Positions 18,147 to 26,942 of a DNA stretch of 64,000 nt are shown one piece after another. Where the stretch lies: NCBI GenBank assembly GCA_018401735.1, contig JAGYKI010000002.1:124001-188000 (forward strand). Reading direction: 5' to 3'. The position numbers were made by a program, and so were the translations under genes. Position 1 is the first letter of the stretch. Each line of letters begins with the position of its first letter. The notes under the pieces are model-generated. The model was not told the origin of the DNA. It was given only the letters and a program-made list of their open reading frames with translations, and searched no databases. This DNA comes from Schleiferiaceae bacterium. GTDB lineage: Bacteria; Bacteroidota; Bacteroidia; Flavobacteriales; Schleiferiaceae.

Positions 18147-19577
18147 ATGATAAGAGAAATTTCCAAAGATCAGATATTAGAGCGCATTCGATTTGAAAAC
18201 CCATGGTGGATTGAAGGCAAAATTGAAGCCGATTACGATGAGATGCCGCGTAGATTATACTTTGAACTGTTCAAGCCTTTAGTAAAAGAGAGGGCTATTA
18301 GGCGAGCAGTAGTTTTGATGGGGCCAAGAAGAGTTGGTAAAACGGTTATGCTCTATCATATGGTTCAAGAACTTATCGACGATGGGGTGAATCCAAAAAA
18401 GATAATATTTATAACTATCGAAAACCCCATTTATAATAACATCTCTCTTGAACAACTCTTTAACTATGCAAAAGAAGCGACTGGCCAGCTTGAGAAATCG
18501 GATTGGCACATAGTGTTTGATGAAATTCAATACTGCAGAGACTGGGAAGTACACTTAAAGTCATTAGTGGATAGTTATAGGAAGGATAAATTCATAGTTT
18601 CGGGCTCTGCAGCAGCGGCTTTAAAATTTGCAAGCAATGAAAGTGGAGCAGGGCGATTCACCGACTTCTTACTCCCCCCCCTTACTTTTAACGAATACAT
18701 ATCCTTAAAAGGCTTGATCAGTCTTATTAAGCCTATGAGGCTAATGTGGAATGATAAACAAACGGAATTTTATTCAACGAGTCATTTAAATGAACTTAAC
18801 AGTCATTTTTTAGATTATATCAACTTTGGTGGGTATCCAGAAGTGATACTTTCCGAGAAAATTCAAGCGAATCCCGGGCGATATATTAGACAAGATATTG
18901 TAGATAAAGTTATTCTCAGGGATTTGCCAAGCTTATATGGCATAAGCGATACAAGAGAGCTATACTCACTTTTCACCACAATTGCCTACAATAGTGGTGG
19001 TGAATTTTCGCTTGAAACTTTGAGTAAGCAATCTCAAGTACCTAAAAACACTTTAAAAAAGTATATTGAGTATTTAGAAGCTGCTTTCCTAATAAAGCAA
19101 GTAAAACGAATTGATCAAAATGGTAAAAGATTTAAACGCGATAATTTTTTTAAAATTTATCTCACCAACCCTTCTTTAAGAAGTGCTTTATTCACACCTA
19201 TTACATCAACCGATGAAATGATAGGAAACATGGTTGAGACAGCCATATTTGCGCAATGGATGCATAGAGATTGGTTTACACCATATTACGCTAGATGGAG
19301 TAATGGCGAAGTAGATATGGTTGGACTAAGCGATAATTCATTAAAACCTCTTTGGGCTCTTGAGATCAAATGGTCTGACCGGTATTTTGAAAAGCCAAAA
19401 GAATTAAAAAGTCTGATTAAATTTTGCCAAGAAAACCATATTAAGACACCAATTGTTACCTCTTTAAGTAAAGAGGGCGAAATAGAATATGCAGATGTCC
19501 ATTTTCAGTTTTTACCTTCTTCAGCTTACGCTTATACAGTTGGGAAAAACACACTTGACATTAAGGGAAATAAATAA
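18147..19577 (+). CDS. AAA-type ATPase with DUF4143 domain
   Basis: The 476-residue protein has the AAA_14 Walker A motif GPRRVGKT (about 58-66), a Walker B HIVFDEIQY (about 120-128) and the arginine-rich sensor region VSGSAAAAL, then a DUF4143 C-terminal half (about 220-430) that ends with a nuclease-like GEVDMV...EIK pattern (about residues 387-410). Members are common accessory genes in bacteria and archaea with unclear roles. The gene is monocistronic, looks more AT-rich than its neighbours and sits right beside element copy B, consistent with acquisition. A C8 homopolymer at 18674-18681 lies inside the coding frame (see findings). Confidence 0.88.
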   Translation: MIREISKDQILERIRFENPWWIEGKIEADYDEMPRRLYFELFKPLVKERAIRRAVVLMGPRRVGKTVMLYHMVQELIDDGVNPKKIIFITIENPIYNNISLEQLFNYAKEATGQLEKSDWHIVFDEIQYCRDWEVHLKSLVDSYRKDKFIVSGSAAAALKFASNESGAGRFTDFLLPPLTFNEYISLKGLISLIKPMRLMWNDKQTEFYSTSHLNELNSHFLDYINFGGYPEVILSEKIQANPGRYIRQDIVDKVILRDLPSLYGISDTRELYSLFTTIAYNSGGEFSLETLSKQSQVPKNTLKKYIEYLEAAFLIKQVKRIDQNGKRFKRDNFFKIYLTNPSLRSALFTPITSTDEMIGNMVETAIFAQWMHRDWFTPYYARWSNGEVDMVGLSDNSLKPLWALEIKWSDRYFEKPKELKSLIKFCQENHIKTPIVTSLSKEGEIEYADVHFQFLPSSAYAYTVGKNTLDIKGNK

Positions 19578-19595
19578 AATACTAAAGCCAGCAAT

Positions 19596-19997
19596 CTAAC
19601 CTTCGTTATTTTCCTTCAGGCCATCTTTCAGTGATTGCAGTTCTTCGCTTAACGTTTTATTGTCTGCCAGCATTTTTTGCCCTTCTTGCTTTAAGCGCCC
19701 AATCTCGCCTTGAGCCGCACTGAGTTCGGAAGTTTTGCTTTCAATTTCCTTTTTTTGGCGAGCACTTTCTTCTTTTAAAGCGGTTACGTGGTTTTGTAAA
19801 TCTTTGATTTCTTTTTGCAAACCAGCCGTAGACATCATATTGTAAATGATGTAAAAGAGGAATCCTACCGCAAAAGTAATATTGGTGTAGAGTGGGCTAT
19901 TTGGGTTTTCACCTCCTAAAAGGATTAAAGCTAAGGCAGCGCCAACCACCAAAATGCCAACCACTAGTATTAAAGTTTCGAGTTTCTTTTTATCCAT
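19596..19997 (-). CDS. Small membrane protein with coiled coil
   Basis: This 133-residue protein has two hydrophobic helices (about 7-27 and 40-58), then a long heptad-rich coiled coil (about 62-125: KEIKDLQNHVTALKEE...). No family is recognised. The coiled coil should face the cytoplasm if the N-terminus does. It begins 36 bp after the RNase R stop codon on the same strand and is probably co-transcribed with rnr. The link may be only positional. Confidence 0.7.
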   Translation of the reverse strand: MDKKKLETLILVVGILVVGAALALILLGGENPNSPLYTNITFAVGFLFYIIYNMMSTAGLQKEIKDLQNHVTALKEESARQKKEIESKTSELSAAQGEIGRLKQEGQKMLADNKTLSEELQSLKDGLKENNEG

Positions 19998-20033
19998 ATC
20001 CCTGTTTCTTAAAGGCCTTAAAATTAAACTTTT

Positions 20034-22172
20034 TTAGACGGGAACAAAGTCCAATTGTTTTCTTTCTAAATCGGCGTTTTTAACCATCACCGCAATGGCG
20101 TCTCCCAGTTGAAAAACCTTGCCGTAGCGGTCTCCAACGATGCAGTAATTTGCTTCGTCAAAGTTATAGTAGTCGTCTTTAAAATCACGAATTCTAATCA
20201 TGCCTTCGCAATGATTTTCGCGTAATTCCACAAAAACGCCCCATTCGGTAACGCCAGAAATAGAGCCCATAAAGGTTTCCCCTACTTTGTCTTCCATAAA
20301 TTTCACCTGCATATACTTCACCGAGTCGCGTTCGGCTTCTGTGGCCAGTTTTTCGCGGTCGCTGCTATGTTCGCACAGTTCTTCAAAACGTTCTCTACCA
20401 GGATTTGCTTGACGATCGAGGAAGGTCTGCAAAAGCCGATGTGTCATCATATCGGGATAACGACGAATGGGCGAAGTAAAATGCGAGTAATAATCGAAGC
20501 TTAGGCCGTAGTGACCAATATTTTCGGTACTGTAAACGGCTTTCGCCATACTGCGAATGGCTAGTTTGGAAATCATGTTTTCCTCGGCCTTGCCTTTTAC
20601 ATCCCCTAAAAGCTTATTTAAGCTGCTGCTGATGGCGCGGGCATTAGTATAGTTTACAGAATAGCCAAATTGCTTTACAAAGTTGCCAAGACTGCGCAGT
20701 TTTTCGGGGTCGGGGTTATCGTGGATACGATAAACAAAGGTTTTGCCACTCGGTTTTTTATGATCATTTAAACCCACAAATTCGGCTACGCTTTTATTGG
20801 CCAAAAGCATAAACTCTTCGATGAGGTGATTAGATTCTTTCGATTCTTTGAAGTAGACGCCAATGGGCTCCATTTTTTCATTGAGATGGAACTTTACTTC
20901 CGCACGATCAAAGGCTAGGGCGCCATCTTGCATCCTTCCGGCCCGTAAAATTAAAGCGAGATCGTTTAAGATGTTCACTTCTTCCGCTAAGGGGCCTTCT
21001 TTAGTTTCAATTACCTCCTGTGCTTCTTCGTAGCTAAAGCGGTGGTCGCTATATATAATGGTACGGCCAAACCAGCGATTAATAATTTGCGCATCAGGAC
21101 TAATTTCAAAAACTGCTGAGAAGGTTAATTTTTCTTCATGAGGACGCAAGGAGCAAACCTTGTTGGAAAGCTTTTCGGGTAACATAGGCACCACGCGATC
21201 TACCAAGTAAACGGAAGTCGCTCTTTCTTGCGCTTCTCGCTCTAAAGCGCTGCCTTCGCGCACATAATGGGTAACATCGGCAATGTGCACGCCTACTTCG
21301 TAATTGCCATTTTCTAATTTCTTGAAGGAAAGGGCATCATCGAAGTCTTTCGCATCATGCGGATCGATGGTAAAGGTTAAAGTTTTACGGAAGTCCAGAC
21401 GTTTGGCGATTTCTGCCGCACTAATCTCCTCTCTAATTTCTTCTGCTTCCAGCTCCACCTCTTTCGGGAAGAAACGAGGAAGGCCGTATTCGGCTAAAAT
21501 GCTGTGGATTTCAACTTCGTGGTCGCCGGGGTTTCCTAAAACCTCTAGTACTTCGCCCGAAGGAGAACTCGCTTTAGGGGGCCAGGACGTGATTTTTGCA
21601 ATGGCCTTTTGGCCGTGTTTAGCCCCATTTAAGCTTTCTTTGGGGATGTAAATGTCTACCAGCATTTTCTTGCTATCGGGCACTAAAAAGCCAAAGTCTT
21701 TGCTTAGTTCTATGGTACCAACAAACTCATCTCTTGAGCGCTCAATAATTTCAACAATTTCGCCTTCGGGTTTTTTGTTTTTGCGTTGGGCGTAAAGTAA
21801 AACCTTTACGGTATCGCCCTGTAAAGCGGTATTGGTATTATTAGGTGTGATATACACATCCTGATCTAGCTCTTCACAAATTACATAAGCGGAACCTTTG
21901 GAGGTAAGGTCTACGCGACCTTCTACAAAGTGATCGCTATGCTTATAGCGGTATTTCCCTCTTTCGGGTTCTTCTATAAAATCTTGCTTGCGCAAAGATG
22001 CGACAGCTCTTAAAACTAAGTCTCTTTCATTAAAATCGTTAATACCTAGCTTGGCGGAAATCTGCTTATAATTTAACATTTTTAGGCGGTCTTCACGCAG
22101 CACGCTTAAGATAGACTTCTCAATTTTGGCTAACCTTTTTAGCCTTTTCTTACTTTTATTTTGATCTCTCAT
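20034..22172 (-). CDS. rnr: Ribonuclease R
   Basis: At 712 residues this has the usual RNase R size and order: an N-terminal winged-helix segment (about 20-75), cold-shock OB domains (about 80-230), the RNB catalytic domain with its acidic centre (TIDPHDAKDFDDALSF, about 270-285, and the ENIGHYGLSFDYYSHFTSPIRRYPD block near 560) and a C-terminal S1 domain (about 625-705: GETFMGSISGVTEWGVFVEL). It is a processive 3'-5' exoribonuclease that can degrade structured RNA. The very basic N-terminus (MRDQNKSKKRLKRL) is typical. The gene looks intact. Confidence 0.95.
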   Translation of the reverse strand: MRDQNKSKKRLKRLAKIEKSILSVLREDRLKMLNYKQISAKLGINDFNERDLVLRAVASLRKQDFIEEPERGKYRYKHSDHFVEGRVDLTSKGSAYVICEELDQDVYITPNNTNTALQGDTVKVLLYAQRKNKKPEGEIVEIIERSRDEFVGTIELSKDFGFLVPDSKKMLVDIYIPKESLNGAKHGQKAIAKITSWPPKASSPSGEVLEVLGNPGDHEVEIHSILAEYGLPRFFPKEVELEAEEIREEISAAEIAKRLDFRKTLTFTIDPHDAKDFDDALSFKKLENGNYEVGVHIADVTHYVREGSALEREAQERATSVYLVDRVVPMLPEKLSNKVCSLRPHEEKLTFSAVFEISPDAQIINRWFGRTIIYSDHRFSYEEAQEVIETKEGPLAEEVNILNDLALILRAGRMQDGALAFDRAEVKFHLNEKMEPIGVYFKESKESNHLIEEFMLLANKSVAEFVGLNDHKKPSGKTFVYRIHDNPDPEKLRSLGNFVKQFGYSVNYTNARAISSSLNKLLGDVKGKAEENMISKLAIRSMAKAVYSTENIGHYGLSFDYYSHFTSPIRRYPDMMTHRLLQTFLDRQANPGRERFEELCEHSSDREKLATEAERDSVKYMQVKFMEDKVGETFMGSISGVTEWGVFVELRENHCEGMIRIRDFKDDYYNFDEANYCIVGDRYGKVFQLGDAIAVMVKNADLERKQLDFVPV

Positions 22173-22413
22173 ACTTTGCGAAGGTACGCATAGTAAAGAC
22201 TCTAATGTTAAGGCTGAGTTAGTATTGAGTTTGTGGGATTAGTTAGGCGATGGAAGCGAGTTTAAATTGAGCACAAAGATTTTTGGTATTTCGACAGGAA
22301 AAAAAACACGCGCCTAATTCACCTGGTCTAGCGGCTAAACTTTTGGTATTAACCGTATTTTTAACTGAGTAAAGCAATCTTTGTAAAAAATATTTTACCC
22401 CCAAGGCAACCAT

Positions 22414-22427
22414 CTTAAACGTTTAAG
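22414..22427. promoter_or_regulatory. Perfect 14-bp palindrome upstream of the sigma factor gene
   Basis: CTTAAACGTTTAAG is a perfect palindrome ending 5 bp before the first possible start codon. A position so close to the start suits an operator or an mRNA element. No second copy was noticed in the window. Confidence 0.35.
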
Positions 22428-22432
22428 GTGTC

Positions 22433-23017
22433 ATGCTCATGAACGACAAAACAATGACTAAGGTTTTTCATCTTCCGGATAACGAACAACGCTTGATAAA
22501 GCAGTGCAAGAAGGGCAACCTTCAAGCGCAACGCGAGCTTTACCAGCGTTACAGTGGAGAGATGCTAGCCGTGTGCCGTCGCTATACCAAAGGAATTGAA
22601 GATGCAGAAGAAGTGCTTTCTAATGGTTTCATAAAGTTCTTTAAAAATATTGATCAGTTTAGAGGCGAAGGAGCAATAGGTGCCTGGATGAGAAGGATAA
22701 TGGTAAGAGAAGCGCTTAATTTCATTCGCTATCAGAAAAACCTTTTTGTAGAGGTAGACGAAGAACGTAGCAATGCCTTTGGCGAAGCCTGTGTAAAACA
22801 CCACTACGATGCAGAGCATTTAATGGTAATGATTGATCAATTACCAATAGGTTATAAAACGGTGTTTAACCTCTATGCAATAGAGGGTTATAATCATAAA
22901 GAAATTGGGGAGATGTTAGAAATCTCCGAGAACACAAGCAAGAGCCAGCTTAGCAAGGCTCGAAAGAAATTACAAGAAAAGTTAGCGCAACATCAACTGT
23001 TGTACAAGAATAATTAA
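22433..23017 (+). CDS. ECF-type RNA polymerase sigma factor
   Basis: A 194-residue sigma-70 family protein with region 2 (about 25-95: QRELYQRYSGEMLAVCRRYTKG...VLSNGFIKFFKNIDQF) and region 4 (about 130-185: LPIGYKTVFNLYAIEGYNHKEIGEMLEISENTSKSQLSKARKKL), with no region 3. The start could be the ATG at 22433, 22439 or 22454. It heads a four-gene operon: its stop overlaps the ATG of the next gene by one base (TAATG). The neighbour proteins are envelope-associated, so the system probably answers envelope stress, but the second gene lacks an obvious anti-sigma domain. Confidence 0.9.
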   Translation: MLMNDKTMTKVFHLPDNEQRLIKQCKKGNLQAQRELYQRYSGEMLAVCRRYTKGIEDAEEVLSNGFIKFFKNIDQFRGEGAIGAWMRRIMVREALNFIRYQKNLFVEVDEERSNAFGEACVKHHYDAEHLMVMIDQLPIGYKTVFNLYAIEGYNHKEIGEMLEISENTSKSQLSKARKKLQEKLAQHQLLYKNN

Positions 23018-23772
23018 TGATGAAAACCAATAACCCCATCGATTCTCTTTTTCAGCAAAAGCTGGGAGAACACAAAATGAAAGCCTCAGAGCAAGTGTGG
23101 GAGAAAATTGCTGCTCAGCAAGCCGCACCACGCAAAAAGTTAGCACCGATTTTTTACTTAAGAGCCGCTACTTTAGCCCTCTTAATCGGTCTATCTTCTT
23201 TGGTCTACTTCAACAGTAATTCGGAGCGCCTCATGAACTTGAGAATGGAGCGCGATAACGCCGATCTGCTAGAGCTAACAAGCAAACAAAACCCTGCACA
23301 AGCAAGAAGTACTATTTTAGAAGGCCCTGAGACTGAGCCCAAACAAAAGGACCCTAAGGAAAATCCAAAAAACCCCACTGCAAAGGACCCCAAAAGCACT
23401 CCCGCCAAAGTAAGTCCTAAAAAAGCGAGGCTAATTCCCGTGCTTAAAACCTTTAATGCCGACCCTTTATTAGCTCTTAATGAAACTGAAGCACCAGGCG
23501 CCGAGATTTTGGGAATGGAAGAGCCTGAGCTCATAACAAAACAGCCCGGCCGTTTAAAAATTAAGATCCATATTCCTGAAGTAAAAGGCTATTACGGTCC
23601 TGATACAACAGAAGCCGAAAGTGTAGAGTTAAGTGATAGATTATGGGCTTATGCTACAAATCAATTTGATCGCATCGTTGCGGGAGAAAGACCCACTTTA
23701 CCCAAAGCGAACCCAGAACTTAGTATTCCGCTACCCGATTTTATCAATCGTCAATTTGCAAACTCTAAATAA
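23017..23772 (+). CDS. Single-pass membrane protein, candidate anti-sigma factor
   Basis: The 251-residue protein overlaps the sigma gene by one base. A short cytoplasmic part (1-45; FQQKLGEHKMKASEQVWEKIAAQ) is followed by one membrane helix (about 47-65) and a periplasmic region that is Lys/Pro-rich at 90-140 and ends in a hydrophobic-poor tail. The sequence around Val-Trp-Glu-Lys in the N-terminal segment resembles that of other Bacteroidota proteins encoded next to ECF sigma factors. Gene order, topology and overlap support a role in holding the sigma factor, but no classic zinc-binding or ASD motif is visible, so this is an inference. Confidence 0.65.
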   Translation: MMKTNNPIDSLFQQKLGEHKMKASEQVWEKIAAQQAAPRKKLAPIFYLRAATLALLIGLSSLVYFNSNSERLMNLRMERDNADLLELTSKQNPAQARSTILEGPETEPKQKDPKENPKNPTAKDPKSTPAKVSPKKARLIPVLKTFNADPLLALNETEAPGAEILGMEEPELITKQPGRLKIKIHIPEVKGYYGPDTTEAESVELSDRLWAYATNQFDRIVAGERPTLPKANPELSIPLPDFINRQFANSK

Positions 23773-23773
23773 T

Positions 23774-24178
23774 ATGAGAATTATAATATTAGCAGCCCTT
23801 CTTATTGGCTCAAGCTTTTTACAAGCTCAAGAGAAAAAGGAAGAATTAATTGACTCTCTCAGTGCGGAGATGGAGTATTTGGAAAATCAAATAGAGAAGT
23901 TTTCAGACTTACTCGACGCGAAGGTTGAAGCCTTGGAAAAAGTAGATCTAGATAAGAGTTTAAGGGAAAGTCGTAAGAAGATTGACGAAAGCTTAGAGCG
24001 AATTAAAGCTTATCGACAAGAGTTGGCAGAAGATTATCCCAACCTCAGCTCTAAGCAAAAAGATCTCTTAAAACAAAGTGGCGAGGCAATGCGTGAAAGT
24101 ATGAGTGCTTTGGGAGCCGCGCTGGAAATTTGGACCGCCCAAATTGCAGAAAGTTGGAAACAATTAATAGAAGAATAG
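23774..24178 (+). CDS. Secreted coiled-coil protein, unknown function
   Basis: The ATG at 23774 follows the previous stop by one base and opens a 134-residue protein with a signal peptide (MRIIILAALLIGSSFLQAQ); the frame can be extended upstream to 23633 but would then overlap the previous gene. The mature part is almost wholly helical with heptads (ELIDSLSAEMEYLENQIEKF...). It has no recognised domain. It is the third gene of the sigma operon and is likely periplasmic. Confidence 0.7.
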   Translation: MRIIILAALLIGSSFLQAQEKKEELIDSLSAEMEYLENQIEKFSDLLDAKVEALEKVDLDKSLRESRKKIDESLERIKAYRQELAEDYPNLSSKQKDLLKQSGEAMRESMSALGAALEIWTAQIAESWKQLIEE

Positions 24179-24236
24179 AATTATGAAATCAACCAAGACA
24201 AATACTATAAATTTTAAACGAAAAACAAAAACAGAT

Positions 24237-25544
24237 ATGAAAAAGCAAGTAATTATTGCGCTAGCCTTCGCCTTAACCAGCTTGGGGGTGCAAGCACAAA
24301 CAGACACGAATGCCAGACGTACTTTAGAAATACAAATTGAAGAGAATACCATAACATTCGACCCAGGTGAGAAAGATTTAAGTCAAGCCGACCTAGCCAC
24401 CATGATAGGTTTTGCCACTCGCGAAGTAGGTAAAATGCAAGCTAAACAGCAGCAAATAATGGCTAAAATTGATAAGCTTGAAGCAGAGGGTAAGCTTAGC
24501 GAAGAAGAAGCGGATGAGCTTAGAGATAAGGCGGAAGACAACTTTGAAGAGGGTATGGATCATTTCGAAGAAGTAATGGAAAGTTGGGGCGAAGCTTACG
24601 GCCAGCGCATGGAAACTTGGGCCGAGGAGTTTGCCGAAGGCATGGAGGCTTGGGGTGAACAGGTAGAAAGAGATTTGGAAAACGACAGTACTATGGCAAC
24701 CCCACCCCCACCCCCACCCGTGCCACCATTACCAAATATGGGCGGTGAAGACAATGATAGTACCGAGGCAGATCCCGTAAAAAAACGAATCGTAATTTCT
24801 AAAGATGGCGTAATCTTAAAAGATCAAGATGAGGAAGTTACAGAAGAAGAGACTGAAATTAGGTTCAAGGACCTTTTTGACGAAGGAAAACGTAAAAAGA
24901 GTAAAAAAATAAACCGTACCGAAAGTTATTTCGACATAGGCTTTGGCTTCAACCAGCAGCTGGAAGATGGTCAGTATCTAGTAGAAGATATTGCAGGTCA
25001 GTTAAATTTTTGGAGAAGCAGATCCTTTAATTTAGGCTACGGTGCGAAATCGAGAATTGGTAATCCATACAGCAAGGTTTATATAAAATATGGAATCGAT
25101 TTTAGCTGGCATAACTTCCAGTTAGAGGGTAATGAAGTACTGATTAATAGTGGCACAGCAGCTGTGTTTGACACAATTGCAACCAATCTGGGGTATGAAA
25201 AGAACAAATATCACATCGCCTATTTTAATGTACCACTAATGTTACAATTGGACTTTAGTGATGCGGGAAAACGCGATGATGCCTTTACCCTTGGAGTGGG
25301 TGGATATGCGGGTATTCGCTTACTTGCGAAAACTGAAGCTGAATACAATACCGCTCAATATCGTAAAGTAGAAACTAAAATTTACGATGATTTTTATACC
25401 CAACGCTTCCGCTACGGTGTGATGGCACAAGTTGGCTTTGATTCCTTTAAAATTAATGCTAGCTACGATTTAAACGAGTTCTTCCGTGCAGGAAAAGGCC
25501 CCGCTTATAATATGGTAAATGTGGGTGTTAGCTGGACTCTGTAA
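24237..25544 (+). CDS. Outer-membrane beta-barrel protein with coiled-coil N-terminus
   Basis: The ATG at 24237 begins a signal peptide (MKKQVIIALAFALTSLGVQAQ), preferred over the ATG at 24183, whose 18 extra residues are polar. Residues 50-160 are acidic and helical with repeated Trp-Gly-Glu units (ESWGEAYGQRMETWAEEFAEG...), followed by a proline run and then a C-terminal half (about 215-435) with alternating aromatic strands and a final VGVSWTL, as in small porin-like barrels (outer membrane beta-barrel/PorT-like). It is the last gene of the sigma operon and is followed by a strong terminator. The Trp-rich helix may reach into the periplasm; its partner is unknown. Confidence 0.75.
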   Translation: MKKQVIIALAFALTSLGVQAQTDTNARRTLEIQIEENTITFDPGEKDLSQADLATMIGFATREVGKMQAKQQQIMAKIDKLEAEGKLSEEEADELRDKAEDNFEEGMDHFEEVMESWGEAYGQRMETWAEEFAEGMEAWGEQVERDLENDSTMATPPPPPPVPPLPNMGGEDNDSTEADPVKKRIVISKDGVILKDQDEEVTEEETEIRFKDLFDEGKRKKSKKINRTESYFDIGFGFNQQLEDGQYLVEDIAGQLNFWRSRSFNLGYGAKSRIGNPYSKVYIKYGIDFSWHNFQLEGNEVLINSGTAAVFDTIATNLGYEKNKYHIAYFNVPLMLQLDFSDAGKRDDAFTLGVGGYAGIRLLAKTEAEYNTAQYRKVETKIYDDFYTQRFRYGVMAQVGFDSFKINASYDLNEFFRAGKGPAYNMVNVGVSWTL

Positions 25545-25551
25545 GTTCTAA

Positions 25552-25580
25552 ACCTGAGTTCGATATAAATTTTAGAGCCC
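25552..25580 (+). repeat. Terminal fragment G of the ~260-bp inverted-repeat element
   Basis: CCTGAGTTCGATATAAATTT followed by TAGAGCC matches the element's terminal repeat. It runs into the terminator hairpin at 25576, so an element end may have supplied part of it. Confidence 0.45.
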
Positions 25581-25606
25581 TCTTGTTTTTGCAAGAGGGC
25601 TTTTTA
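25576..25606 (+). terminator. Intrinsic terminator of the sigma factor operon
   Basis: A perfect 10-bp stem AGCCCTCTTG (25576-25585) / CAAGAGGGCT (25592-25601) is followed by a T-rich tail, just before the ElaA-like gene. Confidence 0.88.
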
Positions 25607-25616
25607 ATTTAGGCCA

Positions 25617-26054
25617 ATGGAATGGACGTATAAAAAGTGGCAAGAATTGGAGCGCGATGAACTATTTGATATCTACAAATTACGCGTAGATGTTTTTGTA
25701 GTTGAGCAAGATTGTGCTTACCCCGAAATAGACGATAATGACAAATTAGTCGGTCACCTTTTCGCTTATGCAGATGGGCAATTAGCAGCCTATTCTCGTT
25801 TATGCCCTCCTAATACGGTTTACCCAGATGTAAGCATAGGCCGGGTTATCTGTCATCCAAACTTTCGTGGCCAAGGATTAGGAAGGGAACTGGTAAAGCG
25901 TGCGATAGAACAACTACAAAAAGACTTCCCTGCACAAAAGATTAAGGCGCAAGCACAGGAATACTTAGAATACTTTTACCAGTCTTTTGGCTTTAAAACT
26001 ATTTCCGAACCTTATTTAGAAGATGGTATTCCTCACGTGGATATGGTTTTGTAG
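25617..26054 (+). CDS. GNAT family N-acetyltransferase, ElaA-like
   Basis: A 145-residue protein with the ElaA signature near the N-terminus (YKLRVDVFVVEQDCAYPEIDDND) and the acetyl-CoA-binding motif (VICHPNFRGQGLGRELV, about 80-98). ElaA-type GNAT enzymes have no firmly established substrate. It is the only gene between the sigma operon terminator and the 246-bp repeat array, which starts two bases after its stop codon. Confidence 0.88.
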   Translation: MEWTYKKWQELERDELFDIYKLRVDVFVVEQDCAYPEIDDNDKLVGHLFAYADGQLAAYSRLCPPNTVYPDVSIGRVICHPNFRGQGLGRELVKRAIEQLQKDFPAQKIKAQAQEYLEYFYQSFGFKTISEPYLEDGIPHVDMVL

Positions 26055-26055
26055 T

Positions 26056-26805
26056 ACTGAGATTTGAGTATAGAGTAGTGAGATTGCACGGCGATATTGA
26101 TGGAGATTTTACCTTCGAAGGACAGATTGGTTTTCAATCAAAAAGAGTCGCGGCAGCTGCGGATTCACGGTTTATATTCTACTGAGACAGCTGCAATAGT
26201 ACTGAGATTTGAGTACAGAGTAGTGAGATTACACGGCGATATTGATGGAGATTTTACCTTCGACAGACAGTTTGGTTTTAAATCGACGGTGGCGAGGAAA
26301 TTCAATTGTGATTCGACAGTTCCATAGCCCTGCGATTTATCGCTAGGGTTGATGGAAGGAGTTGTTTTGCTATTGGTTTTCAATCAAAAAGAGTCGCGGC
26401 AGTCAGTGATTCACGGTTTATATTCTACTGAGACAGCTGCAATAGTACTGAGATTTGAGTACAGAGTAGTGAGATTGCACGGCGATATTGATGGAGATTT
26501 TACCTTCGACAGACAGTTTGGTTTTAAATCGACGGTGGCGAGGAAATTCAATTGTGATTCGACAGTTCCATAGCCCTGCGATTTATCGCTAGGGTTGATG
26601 GAAGGAGTTGTTTTGCTATTGGTTTTCAATCAAAAAGAGTCGCGGCAGCTGCGGATTCACGGTTTATATTCTACTGAGACAGCTGCAATAGTACTGAGAT
26701 TTGAGTACAGAGTAGTGAGATTGCACGGCGATATTGATGGAGATTTTACCTTCGACAGACAGTTTGGTTTTAAATCGACGGTTCCACAGCCCTGCGATGG
26801 ATCGC
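26056..26805. repeat. Tandem array of a 246-bp repeat (four units, two shortened)
   Basis: Units begin with ACTGAGATTTGAGTACAGAG at 26056, 26201, 26447 and 26693. The two later spacings are exactly 246 bp and these units are nearly identical. The first unit is about 101 bp shorter, with its junction at related TTGGTTTTNAATC sites; the last loses a stretch between CGACGGT and CGACAGT. Because 246 is a multiple of three, open frames of about 72-107 codons arise on both strands, but they look like no known protein and are not called. A degraded relative of the unit start occurs at about 30805-30835. Confidence 0.9.
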
Positions 26806-26916
26806 TGAGTGGCTGGAAAGGGAAATTCATTTGCAGAGCCAATGCATGGCCCTTGTTCGGTAAGGTTTGGGTATTGAGATGGGTTTCAGAATCTAACTCT
26901 CCTCAACCAAAAGCAT

Positions 26917-26940
26917 AAAAAAAGCCCCGAAGGGCTCCTT
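26917..26940 (-). terminator. Intrinsic terminator of paaE
   Basis: Read on the minus strand, AGCCC-TTCG-GGGCT is followed by seven T residues directly after the paaE stop codon (26943-26945). The C(UUCG)G tetraloop is a typical stable loop. Confidence 0.88.
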
Positions 26941-26942
26941 TA

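Noticed and set aside
26056..26805. CRISPR array
   Set aside because: Units are 246 bp without short repeats and spacers, and there are no cas genes.
26165..26918. Open frames of about 60-107 codons on both strands of the 246-bp array
   Set aside because: They exist only because the repeat period is a multiple of three; near-identical copies on both strands and no recognisable domain argue against genes.
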